Assembly (NCBI RefSeq): GCF_010723575.1
Contig: NZ_BLKZ01000001.1
Span: 1,798,001 to 1,862,000, forward strand
DNA length: 64,000 nucleotides
DNA from: Mycobacterium bourgelatii
GTDB taxonomy: Bacteria > Actinomycetota > Actinomycetes > Mycobacteriales > Mycobacteriaceae
Direction of reading: 5' to 3'
A program made the position numbers and the translations under genes. The number at the start of each line of letters is the position of its first letter. Position 1 is the stretch's first letter. Below, one piece after another: positions 44,558 to 56,413 of the stretch. The notes beneath the pieces are model-generated. The model did not search any database. It saw only the letters and a program-made list of their open reading frames with translations, and was not told the origin of the DNA.

Positions 44558-47500
44558 CTATCCTCGCTTTCGCCGCATTGCGGCTCCTTGTCGCGCGGCC
44601 GCGCGCTGCTGGGCGCGGTCACGAACAGTGGCACTACTTTTCAGGGTTTCGCCGGCCCCCGTGCCCCCGGTCTGCTCTGGGTTGGCGATGTTGAGTTGGC
44701 GCATCAGGTCGGTGGTCACGTCCTGCAGTGACGCGCCCTGCAGGAGCAGTGTCACCGGAGGCTCCACGCCGAAGTCCGCGCGGGTGGTGTTGCGAATCCG
44801 CACCGCCATCAGCGAATCCATCCCGAGGTCGAGCAACGGCTGCGTCGGATCGACGGCCGTTCGGTCGGCGTAGCCCATGACCGCCGCGATGCGGCCGCGC
44901 AGCTGATCTGCGATGACGCGGGCGGCCTCGGCCGGGTCCAGGTCGCGCAGCGCGTCGGGTCCTGCCCAGTCGTCACCGCCGCCCGCCGCGTCGAGTTCCT
45001 GCACGACCGCGGAAAAGAAGTCGTGACCGCGGATTTCGGGGAAGGCGATGAGCGCGCGGTCGGCACGGAGCCGAGCGACGCCGGTGTGGCCCCGGCCCGA
45101 TGCGAGCAGCGACTCCATCGCCTCGATGCCTTCGGCCGGGGTGATGGGGTCCAACACGCTGTTGGCCAGGGTTCGAGCCATACCGACCTCCGACCACGGT
45201 CCCCAGTTGATCACTGCCGCAGGCAGTCCGGCCGCCCGCCGGGCATCGACCAGTGCGTCGAGCCACGCGTTCGCGCAGGCGTAGGCGCCCTGCCCCGGGG
45301 CGCCGAGGAGCGAAGCCGTGGACGAGAACCCCACCCACCAGTCCAGGGCGCGGCCCGCGCCGGCCTGGTGTAACCGCTGCGCGCCAACGGCTTTGGGGCC
45401 CCACACCCGTTCCAGGCTTTCCCGGGTCATGGAATAGAGCAGGCTGTCGTCGATGACCGCGGCCGCGTGCACGATGCCGCGCAGTTGTCGGCCGCCGTCC
45501 TCGGCCGCCGCGACGAGCTGGTCCGCGACACCGGGGGCCGCCAGATCGCCCCGCACAACGACGATCTCGGCGCGGTCTTCCAGCTCGGCCAGGATCTTGC
45601 GCTGCTCTTCCGCGGGTTCGCTGCGGCCGTTGAGAACCACCCGGCCGGCCCCGTTGTCCACCAGCCACCGGGCGACCACCAGGCCCAGGCCACCGAGACC
45701 ACCGCTGATGATGTAGGAGGCTCCGGAGCGGACCACCGAATCCGACTGCGCTGCAACGACCGTGGTATCGGTGGCCCGCGCCAGCCGTTCGACGTAGCGG
45801 TGATCGCCGCGCCGCGCGACCACGGTGCTCAGTGCGGCGGATTCGGGCGCTTCGAGCTCGGCCCGCAGTGTTGCCGTCGCCCCGGCTAGATCTTGCGCGG
45901 CGTCCAGGTCAACCAGGGTGGCGCGCAGTTCCGGATGCTCGTAGGCCAGGACTCGCACCAGGCCCCGCAACCCGCCGACGGCCGGCTGCCCGGAGTCATT
46001 GCCGTCGACCGCGAGACCGCTGCGGGTGACCAGCCAGAGCCGCGGCGACTCGCCGTGCCAGCCGCCCACGACCGCGCGAACCACGGTGCTGATCGACCAC
46101 ACCAGATCCCGGGCCTGGGTGACTCCGGCTTCGGGGTCAGAGGAGACGTCCGGCACGAAGACGACGACGCCGGCGGGCGGGCGTTCGGGATCGCCCGCCG
46201 TTTCGGCGAACGCGGCGAGCACCCCCGGCTCGTCGGCCAGGTCGGCGGTGATCACGCGCCGATCGTCGTCGCGCCAGCCGTTGACGAACTGTTCGGCCAG
46301 TGTGCTCGCTCCGGCGAGCACCAGCCAGCTGCCCGGCGTTTGCGCGGTTTCCGGTGCGTCGGCCAGGTCCTGTTCCACCCAGCTGGCTTCGAAAACCTTC
46401 TGCGCCAACGGCAGCGGCACGCTGCGGCGCTCGACGGACCGCAGGTAGATGTCATTGATCTCGGCGGTGACGTTGCCCGCCGCGTCGGTGAGGATGACCC
46501 GGCCGAGCTTGCCGGTGCCGCCTTCGTCGAGGTTGCTCAGCCTGGCCCGGCACCGGGCGTAGCGGCCCGGGTTGCCGTACAGCCGCAGACTCTCGAACGA
46601 GACCGGCAGATAACTGGCTTCCGACGATCCGGCCGAGCCGGACAGCCCGTCGGCGGGCATCGCGGCGGCCAGGCTCTGCAGGGCGGCGTCCAGCATGGCC
46701 GGGTGGAGCCGATAGCCGGGATGCTTGGGCGCCTCGTCGGGAAGCGTTATCTCGGTTTCCACCGAACCGTCCGAAAGCCGGTCGATCCGGGTCAGCGCCG
46801 CGAACGCGGGGCCGTGGTGCTGGCCGGCCTGGCGCAGCACCGCATACAGATCACCCGGTGGCACGGAGACTTCCGTCTGACCGCCGGCCGTCGTCGGTAG
46901 CTCGTCGTCGGCCTGTGCGGGTTCCGCTTTGGCGACGGCGTGCCGGGTCCAGCCCCCGGAGCTGCGGGAGTAGATCTCGATCCGAACCTTGTTGTCTCCG
47001 TTGCGGATCAATTGGGTGCTCAGCGTGGTGTGTTCTTCGAGGGTGAGCATCTGCTCGACTTCGAGTTGGTTGATCGACACCGCTTCGGCCGGCAGGCCCA
47101 GCGCCTCGCATGCGGCGGCCAAGGCGATCTCGGCATAGGCCGCGGCCGGCAGGGCGGGTTGGCCGAACACCTTGTGATCGCCCAGCCACGGTGACACCGC
47201 GGTGCCAACGTCGGCCTGCCACACGTGATCCTGGCTGGACGGCACCTCCACGTGCACACCGAGCAGCGGATGTGCGTCGGCGGCAATCAAATCCGCGACC
47301 GAACGGCCTTCGACCCAGAACTGCACGTGCTGCCATGGCGTGGTCGGGATATCGGCGAGACTGCCGGTGGTCTCCGGGGTGCGCCCGAGCACGGCGAGGT
47401 TGGTGTGGAAGGTGACGGTGTCATCGGTGTCGCGGTGCAGCGTTCCGATGCTCAGGTATTCGGTTGCACCACCTAGTGTTTCGGTGATCGCGTGGGTGAG

Positions 47501-50014
47501 CAGTGGGTGCGCGCTGACCTCGATGAAGGTGTGTTGGTGGGCGTTGCTGGCCGCCGAGGAGATGGCCTGCTGGAACCGCACCGGGTTGCGCATATTGGTC
47601 GCCCAGTGCTCGGCATCGAAGACGGGGCGGGTGCTGAGGTCTTCGTAGGTGGTGGACAGGATCGGAATCTTCGGAGGCCGCGGGGCCAGGTCGGCCAACT
47701 CCTCCCGCATGGCGGGCTGCAGCGCGTCCATGGCCGGATTGTGCGGGGCCACTTCGATATTGACCCGGCTGGCGAAGCGGTCCTGGAAGCGCACCCGCTC
47801 GATCAGTTCGTCGATCTGCTCGGTCGGCCCGGAGATGACGGTCTGCTGCGGGGAGTTGTAGATCCCCACCGTCACCTGCGGGTAGTCGGCGATCAGTGCC
47901 TCGGTGGCCGCGGCGTCCAGGTCGAGCAGCGCCATGCCACCCTGCCCGGAGAGGGGCGCCATCAGCCGGGCCCGGGTGGCGGTCACCCGGAGTCCCTCGG
48001 CGGGCGTGAGCGCGCCGGCGACGACGGCGGCGGCCACCTCGCCCATGGAGTGTCCGATCACCAAGTCGGGCCGCACACCGTAGGACCGCCACAGGGCGGT
48101 CAGCGCCAGCTGCATGCCGATCAGCCCGAGCTGGATCTGCTCGATCCCGACCAGTTCCTTGCCTTCGGCGATCACCTCCTGTAGCGAAAAGCCGGCGTGT
48201 GCAAGGAAATCGGGTTCCAGTTCGGCGATGGCTTGGACAAAGGCGGGTTCGTCGGCCAACAACCGGCGACCCATGCCGACCCACTGCGATCCGCGTCCGG
48301 AATAGACGAAAACGGTACCCGGACCGGGGGTCTGATCCCGGGAGCCGAGCACACCGGGTGCGGGCTTCCCGGCGGCCAGGGCACGCAGGCCGGCCACCGC
48401 TTCGGCGTGGTCGCGCGCCACCACGGTGCCCGACTTGGGGTACCGGGACCGGTGCTTGGCGAGCGTGTGTGTCACATCGGGCAACGGCGTCTTCGCGCCG
48501 GGGCCGTCCAACCAGTCCGCCAGCGTCGCCGCGGTCGCGGCTATCCGCTTGGGCGACTTTGCGGATATCACCAGCGTCGACACCGCCGGAGCCGGATCGG
48601 GCTGCGGGGCAACCGGGTTCGTCGCTTCCGGTGCCTGCTCGATCACCACGTGCGAGTTCGTCCCGCTCAGGCCGAACGACGACACCGCCGCCCGCCGCGG
48701 GCCCGTGCCGGGCCAGGGCGTGCCTTGGGTCGGCACGAACAGCCGTGTCGACGAGGGGTCGATGGCGGGATTCCACCGGGTGAAATTCAAATTGCGTGGG
48801 ATGTAGGCGTTGCGGACGGCCAGAATCGCCTTGATCAGCCCGGCGACCCCGGCCGCGGCTTCCAGATGCCCCAGGTTGGTTTTCACCGCGCCGAGCGCGC
48901 ACCGGCCCGCGCCGGCGCCCTTGTCGACGCCGTAGGTGGCCGCCAGTCCTTCGAATTCGATCGGGTCGCCCAGCATGGTGCCGGTGCCGTGGGTCTCGAC
49001 GTAGTTCACGGTGTCGGCCGTCACGCCGGCTTGCTTCAGCGCGGTGTTGATGACTTCCCGCTGCGCCAGCAGGTTGGGGGCGGTCAGGCCGTTGGAACGG
49101 CCGTCCTGGTTGATCGCCGAACCGCGGATGACCGCCAGCACGCGGTCGCCGGCCGCGGTGGCGTCGGCCAGGCGCTTGAGTACCAGAACCCCGCACCCCT
49201 CGCCGCGCACGAAGCCGTCGGCGCCGGCGTCGAATGTCTTGCAGCGGCCCGTCGGCGACAGTGCGGACCACTTGGACACCGCGATCGCCGCAAACGGCGA
49301 CAACGCCAACTGCACCCCGCCGGCCAGCGCGACGTCGCTTTCCCGCAGCCGCAGGCTCTGACAGGCCAGGTGCACCGCCACCAGCGACGACGAGCACGCG
49401 GTGTCCACCGCCACCGCGGGGCCGCGGAGCCCCAACAGATACGCGATCCGGCCGACGGCGGCGGCGTGCGGATTGCCGGTGCTCACGTACGCGTCGATCT
49501 CCGCGCGGCGCTCGATGTTGACGATGGTGTAGTCCCACGTCGAGAGCCCCATGATCGCGGCAGTGCGGCTCCCGGTCAACGAATCCGGCCGCACACCGGC
49601 GTGTTCGAGGGCCTCCCAGGACACCTCGAGCAGCATCCGCTGTTGCGGGTCCATGGCGGCGGCTTCGCGCGGGGTGATGCCGAAGAAGTCGGCGTCGAAT
49701 CCGGCGACGTCGTCGACGAAACCGCCCCACTTGGTGGTCATTTTGCCCGACGCTTCCGGGTCGGGGTCGTAATATGCGTCGGCGTCCCAGCGGTCGGCCG
49801 GCACTTCGCGGATGGTGTCGCGGCCGTCGAGTAGCAGCTGCCAAAAGTCTTCGGGTCCATACACGTTCCCCGGCAGCCGGCAGCCCATGCCGACGACGGC
49901 GATCGGTTCGGCGATGTCGGTGGGGAACGGCGTGCCCGCGCGCACCAACTCACGCGCGAGCACCGCGCGCGCCTTGGGTGTCATTTGGGCCGCGCGTTCG
50001 GCCAGACTCGTCAT
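44558..50014 (-). CDS. ppsD: Phthiocerol synthesis polyketide synthase PpsD
   Basis: Fourth extension module, 1818 residues (M. tuberculosis 1827). Domains: KS (about 37-465, active Cys near 207 in DTACSSS), AT (about 570-880, GHSMGE near 654), DH (about 915-1190, [11 protein letters not shown] near 943 with HxxxGxxxxP intact), KR (about 1430-1620, SGGLGGLG near 1434, catalytic SSTASLL and YACANAW) and ACP (about 1700-1775, LGMDSLMA near 1731). There is no ER domain; in the known pathway the double bond made here is reduced by the separate enoylreductase Rv2953, which is not in this window. The start codon shares one base with the ppsC stop (TAATG), indicating translational coupling. Confidence 0.96.
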   Translation of the reverse strand: MTSLAERAAQMTPKARAVLARELVRAGTPFPTDIAEPIAVVGMGCRLPGNVYGPEDFWQLLLDGRDTIREVPADRWDADAYYDPDPEASGKMTTKWGGFVDDVAGFDADFFGITPREAAAMDPQQRMLLEVSWEALEHAGVRPDSLTGSRTAAIMGLSTWDYTIVNIERRAEIDAYVSTGNPHAAAVGRIAYLLGLRGPAVAVDTACSSSLVAVHLACQSLRLRESDVALAGGVQLALSPFAAIAVSKWSALSPTGRCKTFDAGADGFVRGEGCGVLVLKRLADATAAGDRVLAVIRGSAINQDGRSNGLTAPNLLAQREVINTALKQAGVTADTVNYVETHGTGTMLGDPIEFEGLAATYGVDKGAGAGRCALGAVKTNLGHLEAAAGVAGLIKAILAVRNAYIPRNLNFTRWNPAIDPSSTRLFVPTQGTPWPGTGPRRAAVSSFGLSGTNSHVVIEQAPEATNPVAPQPDPAPAVSTLVISAKSPKRIAATAATLADWLDGPGAKTPLPDVTHTLAKHRSRYPKSGTVVARDHAEAVAGLRALAAGKPAPGVLGSRDQTPGPGTVFVYSGRGSQWVGMGRRLLADEPAFVQAIAELEPDFLAHAGFSLQEVIAEGKELVGIEQIQLGLIGMQLALTALWRSYGVRPDLVIGHSMGEVAAAVVAGALTPAEGLRVTATRARLMAPLSGQGGMALLDLDAAATEALIADYPQVTVGIYNSPQQTVISGPTEQIDELIERVRFQDRFASRVNIEVAPHNPAMDALQPAMREELADLAPRPPKIPILSTTYEDLSTRPVFDAEHWATNMRNPVRFQQAISSAASNAHQHTFIEVSAHPLLTHAITETLGGATEYLSIGTLHRDTDDTVTFHTNLAVLGRTPETTGSLADIPTTPWQHVQFWVEGRSVADLIAADAHPLLGVHVEVPSSQDHVWQADVGTAVSPWLGDHKVFGQPALPAAAYAEIALAAACEALGLPAEAVSINQLEVEQMLTLEEHTTLSTQLIRNGDNKVRIEIYSRSSGGWTRHAVAKAEPAQADDELPTTAGGQTEVSVPPGDLYAVLRQAGQHHGPAFAALTRIDRLSDGSVETEITLPDEAPKHPGYRLHPAMLDAALQSLAAAMPADGLSGSAGSSEASYLPVSFESLRLYGNPGRYARCRARLSNLDEGGTGKLGRVILTDAAGNVTAEINDIYLRSVERRSVPLPLAQKVFEASWVEQDLADAPETAQTPGSWLVLAGASTLAEQFVNGWRDDDRRVITADLADEPGVLAAFAETAGDPERPPAGVVVFVPDVSSDPEAGVTQARDLVWSISTVVRAVVGGWHGESPRLWLVTRSGLAVDGNDSGQPAVGGLRGLVRVLAYEHPELRATLVDLDAAQDLAGATATLRAELEAPESAALSTVVARRGDHRYVERLARATDTTVVAAQSDSVVRSGASYIISGGLGGLGLVVARWLVDNGAGRVVLNGRSEPAEEQRKILAELEDRAEIVVVRGDLAAPGVADQLVAAAEDGGRQLRGIVHAAAVIDDSLLYSMTRESLERVWGPKAVGAQRLHQAGAGRALDWWVGFSSTASLLGAPGQGAYACANAWLDALVDARRAAGLPAAVINWGPWSEVGMARTLANSVLDPITPAEGIEAMESLLASGRGHTGVARLRADRALIAFPEIRGHDFFSAVVQELDAAGGGDDWAGPDALRDLDPAEAARVIADQLRGRIAAVMGYADRTAVDPTQPLLDLGMDSLMAVRIRNTTRADFGVEPPVTLLLQGASLQDVTTDLMRQLNIANPEQTGGTGAGETLKSSATVRDRAQQRAAARQGAAMRRKRG

Positions 50015-53000
50015 TACTCGACGCCCTCCGTTGCAGCTTCCAACTCACTTGCTGCGACCAGGTCCGACAGCAAATCCATTTCCTCGTCCGACAGGTCCGT
50101 GTCGGAGATCACCTCGGCGGCTGTGCTTTCCAAGGCCGGCGCATAGCCGAGCCGTTCACAGAGCGCACCGGCGAGATCGGTGATGGTGGGGTAGGCCCAC
50201 ACCAGGGCGACCGGCAGCGTCGTACCCAGACTCGCTTCCAGCCTGTTGCGTAATTCCAGGGCCATCAGCGAATCCAGACCCAGCGATTCCATTGGCCGGT
50301 CGTGGTCGATCGCCTCGGTCGAACGCAGCACCGCCCGGATCTCGTCGGCGATGGCCGCGGCGAGGTAGGCCGGACGGTCCTGTGCGGCAAGCTCATCCAG
50401 CTCCGCCCGGATGCGGCCGCCCGTGCGGGGTTCGATGGCTATCGATTCCTGCAGCTTGGCGAACAACGACGAACCCGCAGCGGCGGGGAAGGACTGAAAC
50501 CACTGCCGCGCGTCGAGTGCGAACACGCCGGTGCGGGTCCGGTCGGCAGACAGCACCAGTTGCATCGCCGCGAGGCCCTGCTCGGGGGTGATCATCGAGA
50601 TGCCGAGGTCGGCGAAGAACTGAGCGCGGCCCACCTCGGCCCACGGGCCCCAGTTGATCCCGGTCGCGGGCAACCCGAGCGAGCGCCGGTGCGCGACCAA
50701 ACCGTCGATCCAGGAGTTCGCGGCGGCGTAGGAGCCTTGGCCCGGTGCGCCGAGAAGTGAAGCGGCAGAGGAGAACGACACCCACCAATCGACGTCGGTG
50801 TGCTTGGTGGCTTCGTGCAACCACCAGCCGCCGGCCACCTTCGGGGCGAACACCCGCGCGGACGCGGAATCGGAGATGTTCAGCACGATTTCGTCGGCGA
50901 GCACCATCGCGCTGTGGACGACGCCGGCCAAAGGGAAACCGGCGTCGTCCACGGCAGCCACCAGTCGCCGCGCGGTGTCGGGGTCCGAGAGGTCGCCGGT
51001 GACCACTTCCACCCGGCCACCCTCGGCGGCGATCTCCTCGATATTTTTGAGCACGTCCGGGCTGGGCGCCGAACGCCCGTTGACCACAACCAATCCCGCG
51101 CCCTGCTGCGCCAGCCAGCGTGCGGTCACCAAGCCGAGACCACCCATTCCGCCGGCGATGATGTAACCGCCGTCCGGCCTGACCAGCGGCTGGGCCGGCG
51201 GCGACGCCAACGCCGACACGCGGCCGGTCTGCGGGATCGTGATGAAGGTCCGGCCGACGGGGTCTTCGGACCCGAACTCGCTGACCGGCACGGGAGGCAG
51301 TTCACCCTGTTGGGCGAGCTGCACTATCTCTGCGAAGTATTTGCGGTACTGGCTCGGCCGCAACCGCAGGTTCAGATCGATGTCGACCACCGAGAACGAG
51401 GCGCTGCGGGCCAGCGCGGCCACCCCGATCGACGTGTCGGTGTTCTTGCCCAGTTCGATGAATCGTCCGCCCGGGGCAAGTGTCTGCATTCCCGCGCGAA
51501 GCGCTTCTCCGGGAAGCGAGTTGAGGACGACGTCGACACCGGCGCCGTCGGTGCGGTCGAGAATCTCTTCGGCGAACCCCACGCCGCGCGAATCTCCGAC
51601 GTAGTCGACGCCCAGGTCCGCGAACAGTGCGCGCTTGTCATCCGATGTTCCCGGGGTCGTCGCGTAAATCACCGCGCCAATTCTCTTGGCGATGTGCACC
51701 GCGGCCACATCCACGCCGTCCGGCGCCGAATGGATCAGTACGCGTTCGCCGCCCGCCAACCGCCCGACCGTGCACAGCGCGTGCCAGGCGGTGAGGTAGG
51801 CCTTCCCGTATCCCGCGGCTTCGATATCCGAGAGCCAGTCGGGAAGCGGGAAAACGAGTTCCGCGGACGTGCTGAGATGCGAACCGATCGTCGCTGCGCC
51901 GAAGGCGATGACGCGCTGTCCTTCATGGACGGATGCGACATCGGGAATCTCGGGGCCGACCGCGGTCACCACGCCCACGCACTCGCCGCCGTCCAGCGCC
52001 GCGCGGTGAACGCGGACCTCGACCTCGCCGGCCCCGGGCGGGACGCGCCTGGCGGCATGGAATTTCACCCCGTCGGCTCCGCCGAGTTCCAGGGTGAACG
52101 CACCGCCGGTGTCGATATCGACGGTGACGTCCCGGCTTTCGACGGCGAGTTCGCCGGCAGGCGTCACGGGCGCCGCCACCAGGCGACGCACAAACCGCTG
52201 CCCGTCGCGCAGTGCCACCTCGTCGTGATCGGTGTTTGCCAGCAATTCGTCGACCAGACCCGAAAGTGGCCCCGTGCCGTCGGCGTCGACATCGACGAGG
52301 GTCGTGCGCAGTTCCGGGTGTTCGAAGGTCAGCACACGGGCGATGCCACGAAGCTGTGACTGCGGCAAAGTGACCGTCTCGCTGGGGTCTACCTGCTGGG
52401 CGCCGCGGGTGATGATCCACAGCCGGGGGCTGTTGCGCGCGCCGATTCTAGAGACCGTCCGGACGATGTCAGCGATCCGCAGCACCCGTTGCCGGGCCAG
52501 CTCCAGTTGTTCTGCCACGGGTTTGGCTTCGTCGACCGCCCGGGCGGGATGGACCACGACAATGCCGTCCCATTCGACGTCTCGTCGGGTGATGGCCGCG
52601 TGCAGGGTTGCCTCGTCGTCACCGGAGACCGACTCGCACAGCTCGATTCGAGTGGCGAGTGCGGACGCCAGGGAATCGTCGTCGCCGACCAGCAGCAGCG
52701 CGGCCGACTCGCTGGTCGAGCCGTCCAACGGGGTTGGTTCCCACTGCACCGTGAACAGGCGGTTGTTGAGTTCCGCTGCGCCGCGTGACTGCAGCACCGC
52801 CATCTCGACATGGTCGATTTCCAGTAGCAGTCGGCCGTGGTCATCGAAGAGAAAGACCTGCCCGGCCAACCTGTCCGTGCTGTCGGTCGGCGCAAGTGAA
52901 CCGACCGCGTAGGCACCGTCGACCACATCGCCGTACACGCGCACGCCGCCGAACCGCACCGGAAGCACCGTGGCCCGCTGTCCCGTTGCCCCCGTTGCCA

Positions 53001-56000
53001 ATTGGGTGGCCAACTCGGTCGCGCCCAGCGTCTGCAAGGCGACGTCCATCATGACCGGATGCAGCGGGAACTTGCGTGCGCCCGCCTTGGCCGCCGCGGG
53101 CAGTCGTACCGCGGCACGAGCCGCTCCGGACGGTAGGACGGCCAGGCCGACGATCCCCTGGAACGCCGGGCCGTGTTGTTGGCCGGCAGCGCGCAGCCGT
53201 TGATAAAGCTCGTCGGGGTCGAGTTCGGTCCCGCCGTCGGGCCCCGGATCCACGACGTCGGCAGCCGTGTCAGGGGCGGGTGCCAGCGTGGCGGTGGCGT
53301 GCGTCGTCCAGCCGGAAACGGCACTGCGGGTCCGGATTTCGACCCGGCACAACTGGTTGTCCCCGGTCAGGGTCGTGACGATCAGCGTGTTGCCGTCGAT
53401 GTGCATCAACTGCTCGAGGCTGAGCTCTCGGATCGTCCACGAATCAGTGTCGAAGGCTTGCGTCGCCGCGGCCAGCGCGATGTCCGCGTATGCCGCGCCG
53501 GGCAGTACGCACGCGTCATGGACGCGGTGGCCGCCCAGAAACAGCAGCTCCGGGTTGACCTCGGATTCCCATACGCGGGTGCCGTTGGTGGGGTCGGTGA
53601 CGCCGATGCCCAGCAGCGGGTGGGTGTCTGCGCCGTACGAGGCGGTCGAACTCGCCGTGATCCAGTGCCGGGTGTGCTGCCACGGGGTCAGCGGCAGCAT
53701 CGGGTGGGGTTCGGGTGGATGCGGGGTGTCGGGCGGACGGGTGGTGTGGGTGGCGTTGAGGTTGGTGTGGAACGTGATGGTGTCGTCGGCGTCTCGGTGC
53801 AGCGTGCCCGAGACGTGGGTGCCCTGGCCGGCGTCGGTCGCGCCCAGGGTGTCTGTGATCGCGTAGGTGAGCAGGGGATGGGGGCTCACTTCGATGAAGG
53901 TGTGGTGGTTTTCGCCGGCCTGGGCGACGGCCTGGTGGAACCGCACCGGGTTGCGCAGGTTGGCCGCCCAATACTCGGCATCCAGGGTCGGCGTCGAGCC
54001 TGCTGAACCTGCTGAGCCCTCTGAGACCGTGGAGATCAGCGGGATGGCGGGGGGCTTGGGCCGCAAATCGGCCAGCGCGGAACGCAATTGCGGCAACACC
54101 GGATCGATGATCGGGTGGTGCGACGCGACGTCGACCTCGATGCGGCGCGCCAGCAGGTCCTGTGCCGCGACGGTGGCAATGACGGCGTCCACCTGCTCGG
54201 GTGGACCGGCGATCACCGACTGACGCGGCGAGGCATGCACGGCCAGCGTCAGTTGCGGATAGTCGGCGATCAGTGCCGCGACGGCGTCCGCGTCGAGTTC
54301 GAGCAACGCCATCGCGCCCTGGCCGGACAGCTGGCTCATCAGCCGCGACCGCGTGGCGATCACCTTCAACCCCTCGGCCTGAGTCAGCGCCCCGGCCACC
54401 ACGGCGGCCGTCACTTCGCCCATGGAATGGCCGATCACCGCATCGGGGGTGACCCCGTAGTGGCGCCACAGCGCCGTCAGCGCGAGTTGGATGCCGACGA
54501 GGACGGGCTGGATGCGGTCGATGCCGACCACGTCGCGGCCCTCGGTCAGCGTCTGCTGCAACGAAAACCCGGTCTGGGCAACAAAATCCGGCTCCAGTTC
54601 GGCAACCGCCTGGGCGAACGCGGGCTCGTCGGCCAGCAGTCGGCGTCCCATGCCGGCCCACTGCGAGCCCTGGCCCGAATACACGAACACCGTGCCGGGT
54701 CCGCCGGGACCGCTATTGCAGCCAACGATGCCGGGTGCGGGCTGATCGGTGGCCAGCGCCCGTAGGCCCGCGATGGCCTGGGCGTGGTCGCGGGCAACCA
54801 CGGTGCCGAATCTGGCTTGGCGAGCCCGGTGGTGATTGAGCGTGTGCGCGACGTCGGCCAACGGGGTTGTCGCGCCTGGTCCCTCCAGCCAGTCCGCCAG
54901 CACGCCCGCGGTCGCGGCCACCCGTTGCGGGGTCTTGCCGAAGAGCACCAGCGTCGACACCGACGGTTGGGGAACATGCTGCGAGACAACCGGTTCGGGT
55001 GCCTCCTCGATCACCACATGCGAGTTGGTGCCGCTGACGCCGAAGGACGACACACCGGCCCGGCGGGGCCGGTCGGTTGCCGGCCAGTCCATCCCGTCCG
55101 CGGCGATGTTGAGCCGCGTGACACCCTCGCTGACGTGCGGCGTCAGCTGGCGGAAGTTCAAATGCCGCGGGATGTGCCGGTTTTGCAGCGCCAGCACGGT
55201 TTTCATGAATCCGGCGATGCCCGCCGCCGCCTCGAGATGCCCAAGGTTCGTCTTCACCGAGCCCAGCACCAGCGGGTCACGGTCTTGCCGATCGTCGAAA
55301 ACCTTGCTCAGCGAGTCCAGTTCGATCGGGTCACCGAGCGGGGTCCCGGTGCCGTGCGCCTCGATGTAATCGATGTCTGCGGGGGTCAGCCGGGCCGCCT
55401 GCAGCGCCCGGCGCAGTAGCTCCTGTTGTGCCGGGCCGTTGGGAACGGTGACCCCGCTGCTGGCGCCGTCCTGGTTGACCGCCGACCCACGCACCACGGC
55501 CAGGATGCGGTTGCCATCGCGTTGGGCGTCGGACAACCGCTTGAGCACCACGACCCCGGCGCCCTCGCTGCGCACATAACCGTTGGCGTCGGCGTCGAAG
55601 GTCTTGCACCGCCCTTCGGGCGACAGCATTCCCCATCGTGAACAGGCGATGCTCGGGCCGGGGCTGAGCAGCAGGTTGGTTCCACCGACCAGCGCGGTGT
55701 CGCTTTCTCCGGAGCGCAAACTCTGGCAGGCCAGGTGCACCGCGACCAATGACGACGAGCACGCCGTGTCGATGACCATTGCGGGGCCACGCGCCCCCAG
55801 GAAATAGGCCAGTCGTCCCGCGGTGAAGTTCAGCGCATTGCCGGTGGGGATGTATGCGTCGAGATCCTCCGGCCGCAATTGACCCGCCAGCGTGACCATG
55901 TAGTCGTACGCGGTGACGCCGACGAAGACGGAAGTTTGCGTACCCCGAATGGTGTGCGGCGCAATGCCGGAGTGTTCCAGCGCTTCCCACGCGACCTCGA

Positions 56001-56409
56001 GGAACAACCGCTGTTGCGGATCCATCGCCGCCGCTTCGCGCGGCGAGATCGAGAAGAATTCCGCATCGAACTCGTCGGGTTGCCAGCCGGAGAGGAAGCC
56101 GCCCTCGCGACTGCAGATGGTGCCCGGGACGGTGTGATCGTCGGTGAAGAACGCGTCGGCGTCCCAGCGCTCCGGGGGCACCCGGCCGATGCCGCTGCGA
56201 CCGTCGCGCAACAACTCCCAGAATTGCTCGGGGTTGTTCACCCCACCCGGGAACCGGCATCCCATGCCGACCACGGCGATCGGTTCGGTGCTGGACTTCT
56301 CGGCGACCGCGAGGCGGGCGGTGAGGTCGTCGATCTTGCGCAACGCCTCGGTGATGATCGCCCGGCGGTCTGGGCTTGGGGCAGACGGACCGGTTACAGA
56401 GTTTGTCAC
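50014..56409 (-). CDS. ppsC: Phthiocerol synthesis polyketide synthase PpsC, with degenerate enoylreductase
   Basis: Third module, 2131 residues (M. tuberculosis 2188). Domains: KS (about 40-465, active Cys near 215), AT (about 575-890, GHSMGE near 660, VASHHP motif), DH (about 925-1200, HRVHDACVLPG near 961), an ER-like region (about 1440-1725), KR (about 1740-1940, AGGMGGLG near 1748, SSAASLL, YAAANSW) and ACP (about 2005-2080, GLDSLMAL near 2041). The ER region is about 40 residues shorter than that of Mas. The [10 protein letters not shown] segment is deleted, the nucleotide loop reads APDGVDV instead of ATGGVGQ, and the AEHTGK-type end is replaced by SEDPVGRT. The other domains keep their motifs. 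The start is GTG, 4 bases after the ppsB stop. Confidence 0.95.
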   Translation of the reverse strand: MTNSVTGPSAPSPDRRAIITEALRKIDDLTARLAVAEKSSTEPIAVVGMGCRFPGGVNNPEQFWELLRDGRSGIGRVPPERWDADAFFTDDHTVPGTICSREGGFLSGWQPDEFDAEFFSISPREAAAMDPQQRLFLEVAWEALEHSGIAPHTIRGTQTSVFVGVTAYDYMVTLAGQLRPEDLDAYIPTGNALNFTAGRLAYFLGARGPAMVIDTACSSSLVAVHLACQSLRSGESDTALVGGTNLLLSPGPSIACSRWGMLSPEGRCKTFDADANGYVRSEGAGVVVLKRLSDAQRDGNRILAVVRGSAVNQDGASSGVTVPNGPAQQELLRRALQAARLTPADIDYIEAHGTGTPLGDPIELDSLSKVFDDRQDRDPLVLGSVKTNLGHLEAAAGIAGFMKTVLALQNRHIPRHLNFRQLTPHVSEGVTRLNIAADGMDWPATDRPRRAGVSSFGVSGTNSHVVIEEAPEPVVSQHVPQPSVSTLVLFGKTPQRVAATAGVLADWLEGPGATTPLADVAHTLNHHRARQARFGTVVARDHAQAIAGLRALATDQPAPGIVGCNSGPGGPGTVFVYSGQGSQWAGMGRRLLADEPAFAQAVAELEPDFVAQTGFSLQQTLTEGRDVVGIDRIQPVLVGIQLALTALWRHYGVTPDAVIGHSMGEVTAAVVAGALTQAEGLKVIATRSRLMSQLSGQGAMALLELDADAVAALIADYPQLTLAVHASPRQSVIAGPPEQVDAVIATVAAQDLLARRIEVDVASHHPIIDPVLPQLRSALADLRPKPPAIPLISTVSEGSAGSAGSTPTLDAEYWAANLRNPVRFHQAVAQAGENHHTFIEVSPHPLLTYAITDTLGATDAGQGTHVSGTLHRDADDTITFHTNLNATHTTRPPDTPHPPEPHPMLPLTPWQHTRHWITASSTASYGADTHPLLGIGVTDPTNGTRVWESEVNPELLFLGGHRVHDACVLPGAAYADIALAAATQAFDTDSWTIRELSLEQLMHIDGNTLIVTTLTGDNQLCRVEIRTRSAVSGWTTHATATLAPAPDTAADVVDPGPDGGTELDPDELYQRLRAAGQQHGPAFQGIVGLAVLPSGAARAAVRLPAAAKAGARKFPLHPVMMDVALQTLGATELATQLATGATGQRATVLPVRFGGVRVYGDVVDGAYAVGSLAPTDSTDRLAGQVFLFDDHGRLLLEIDHVEMAVLQSRGAAELNNRLFTVQWEPTPLDGSTSESAALLLVGDDDSLASALATRIELCESVSGDDEATLHAAITRRDVEWDGIVVVHPARAVDEAKPVAEQLELARQRVLRIADIVRTVSRIGARNSPRLWIITRGAQQVDPSETVTLPQSQLRGIARVLTFEHPELRTTLVDVDADGTGPLSGLVDELLANTDHDEVALRDGQRFVRRLVAAPVTPAGELAVESRDVTVDIDTGGAFTLELGGADGVKFHAARRVPPGAGEVEVRVHRAALDGGECVGVVTAVGPEIPDVASVHEGQRVIAFGAATIGSHLSTSAELVFPLPDWLSDIEAAGYGKAYLTAWHALCTVGRLAGGERVLIHSAPDGVDVAAVHIAKRIGAVIYATTPGTSDDKRALFADLGVDYVGDSRGVGFAEEILDRTDGAGVDVVLNSLPGEALRAGMQTLAPGGRFIELGKNTDTSIGVAALARSASFSVVDIDLNLRLRPSQYRKYFAEIVQLAQQGELPPVPVSEFGSEDPVGRTFITIPQTGRVSALASPPAQPLVRPDGGYIIAGGMGGLGLVTARWLAQQGAGLVVVNGRSAPSPDVLKNIEEIAAEGGRVEVVTGDLSDPDTARRLVAAVDDAGFPLAGVVHSAMVLADEIVLNISDSASARVFAPKVAGGWWLHEATKHTDVDWWVSFSSAASLLGAPGQGSYAAANSWIDGLVAHRRSLGLPATGINWGPWAEVGRAQFFADLGISMITPEQGLAAMQLVLSADRTRTGVFALDARQWFQSFPAAAGSSLFAKLQESIAIEPRTGGRIRAELDELAAQDRPAYLAAAIADEIRAVLRSTEAIDHDRPMESLGLDSLMALELRNRLEASLGTTLPVALVWAYPTITDLAGALCERLGYAPALESTAAEVISDTDLSDEEMDLLSDLVAASELEAATEGVE

Positions 56410-56413
56410 AGGC

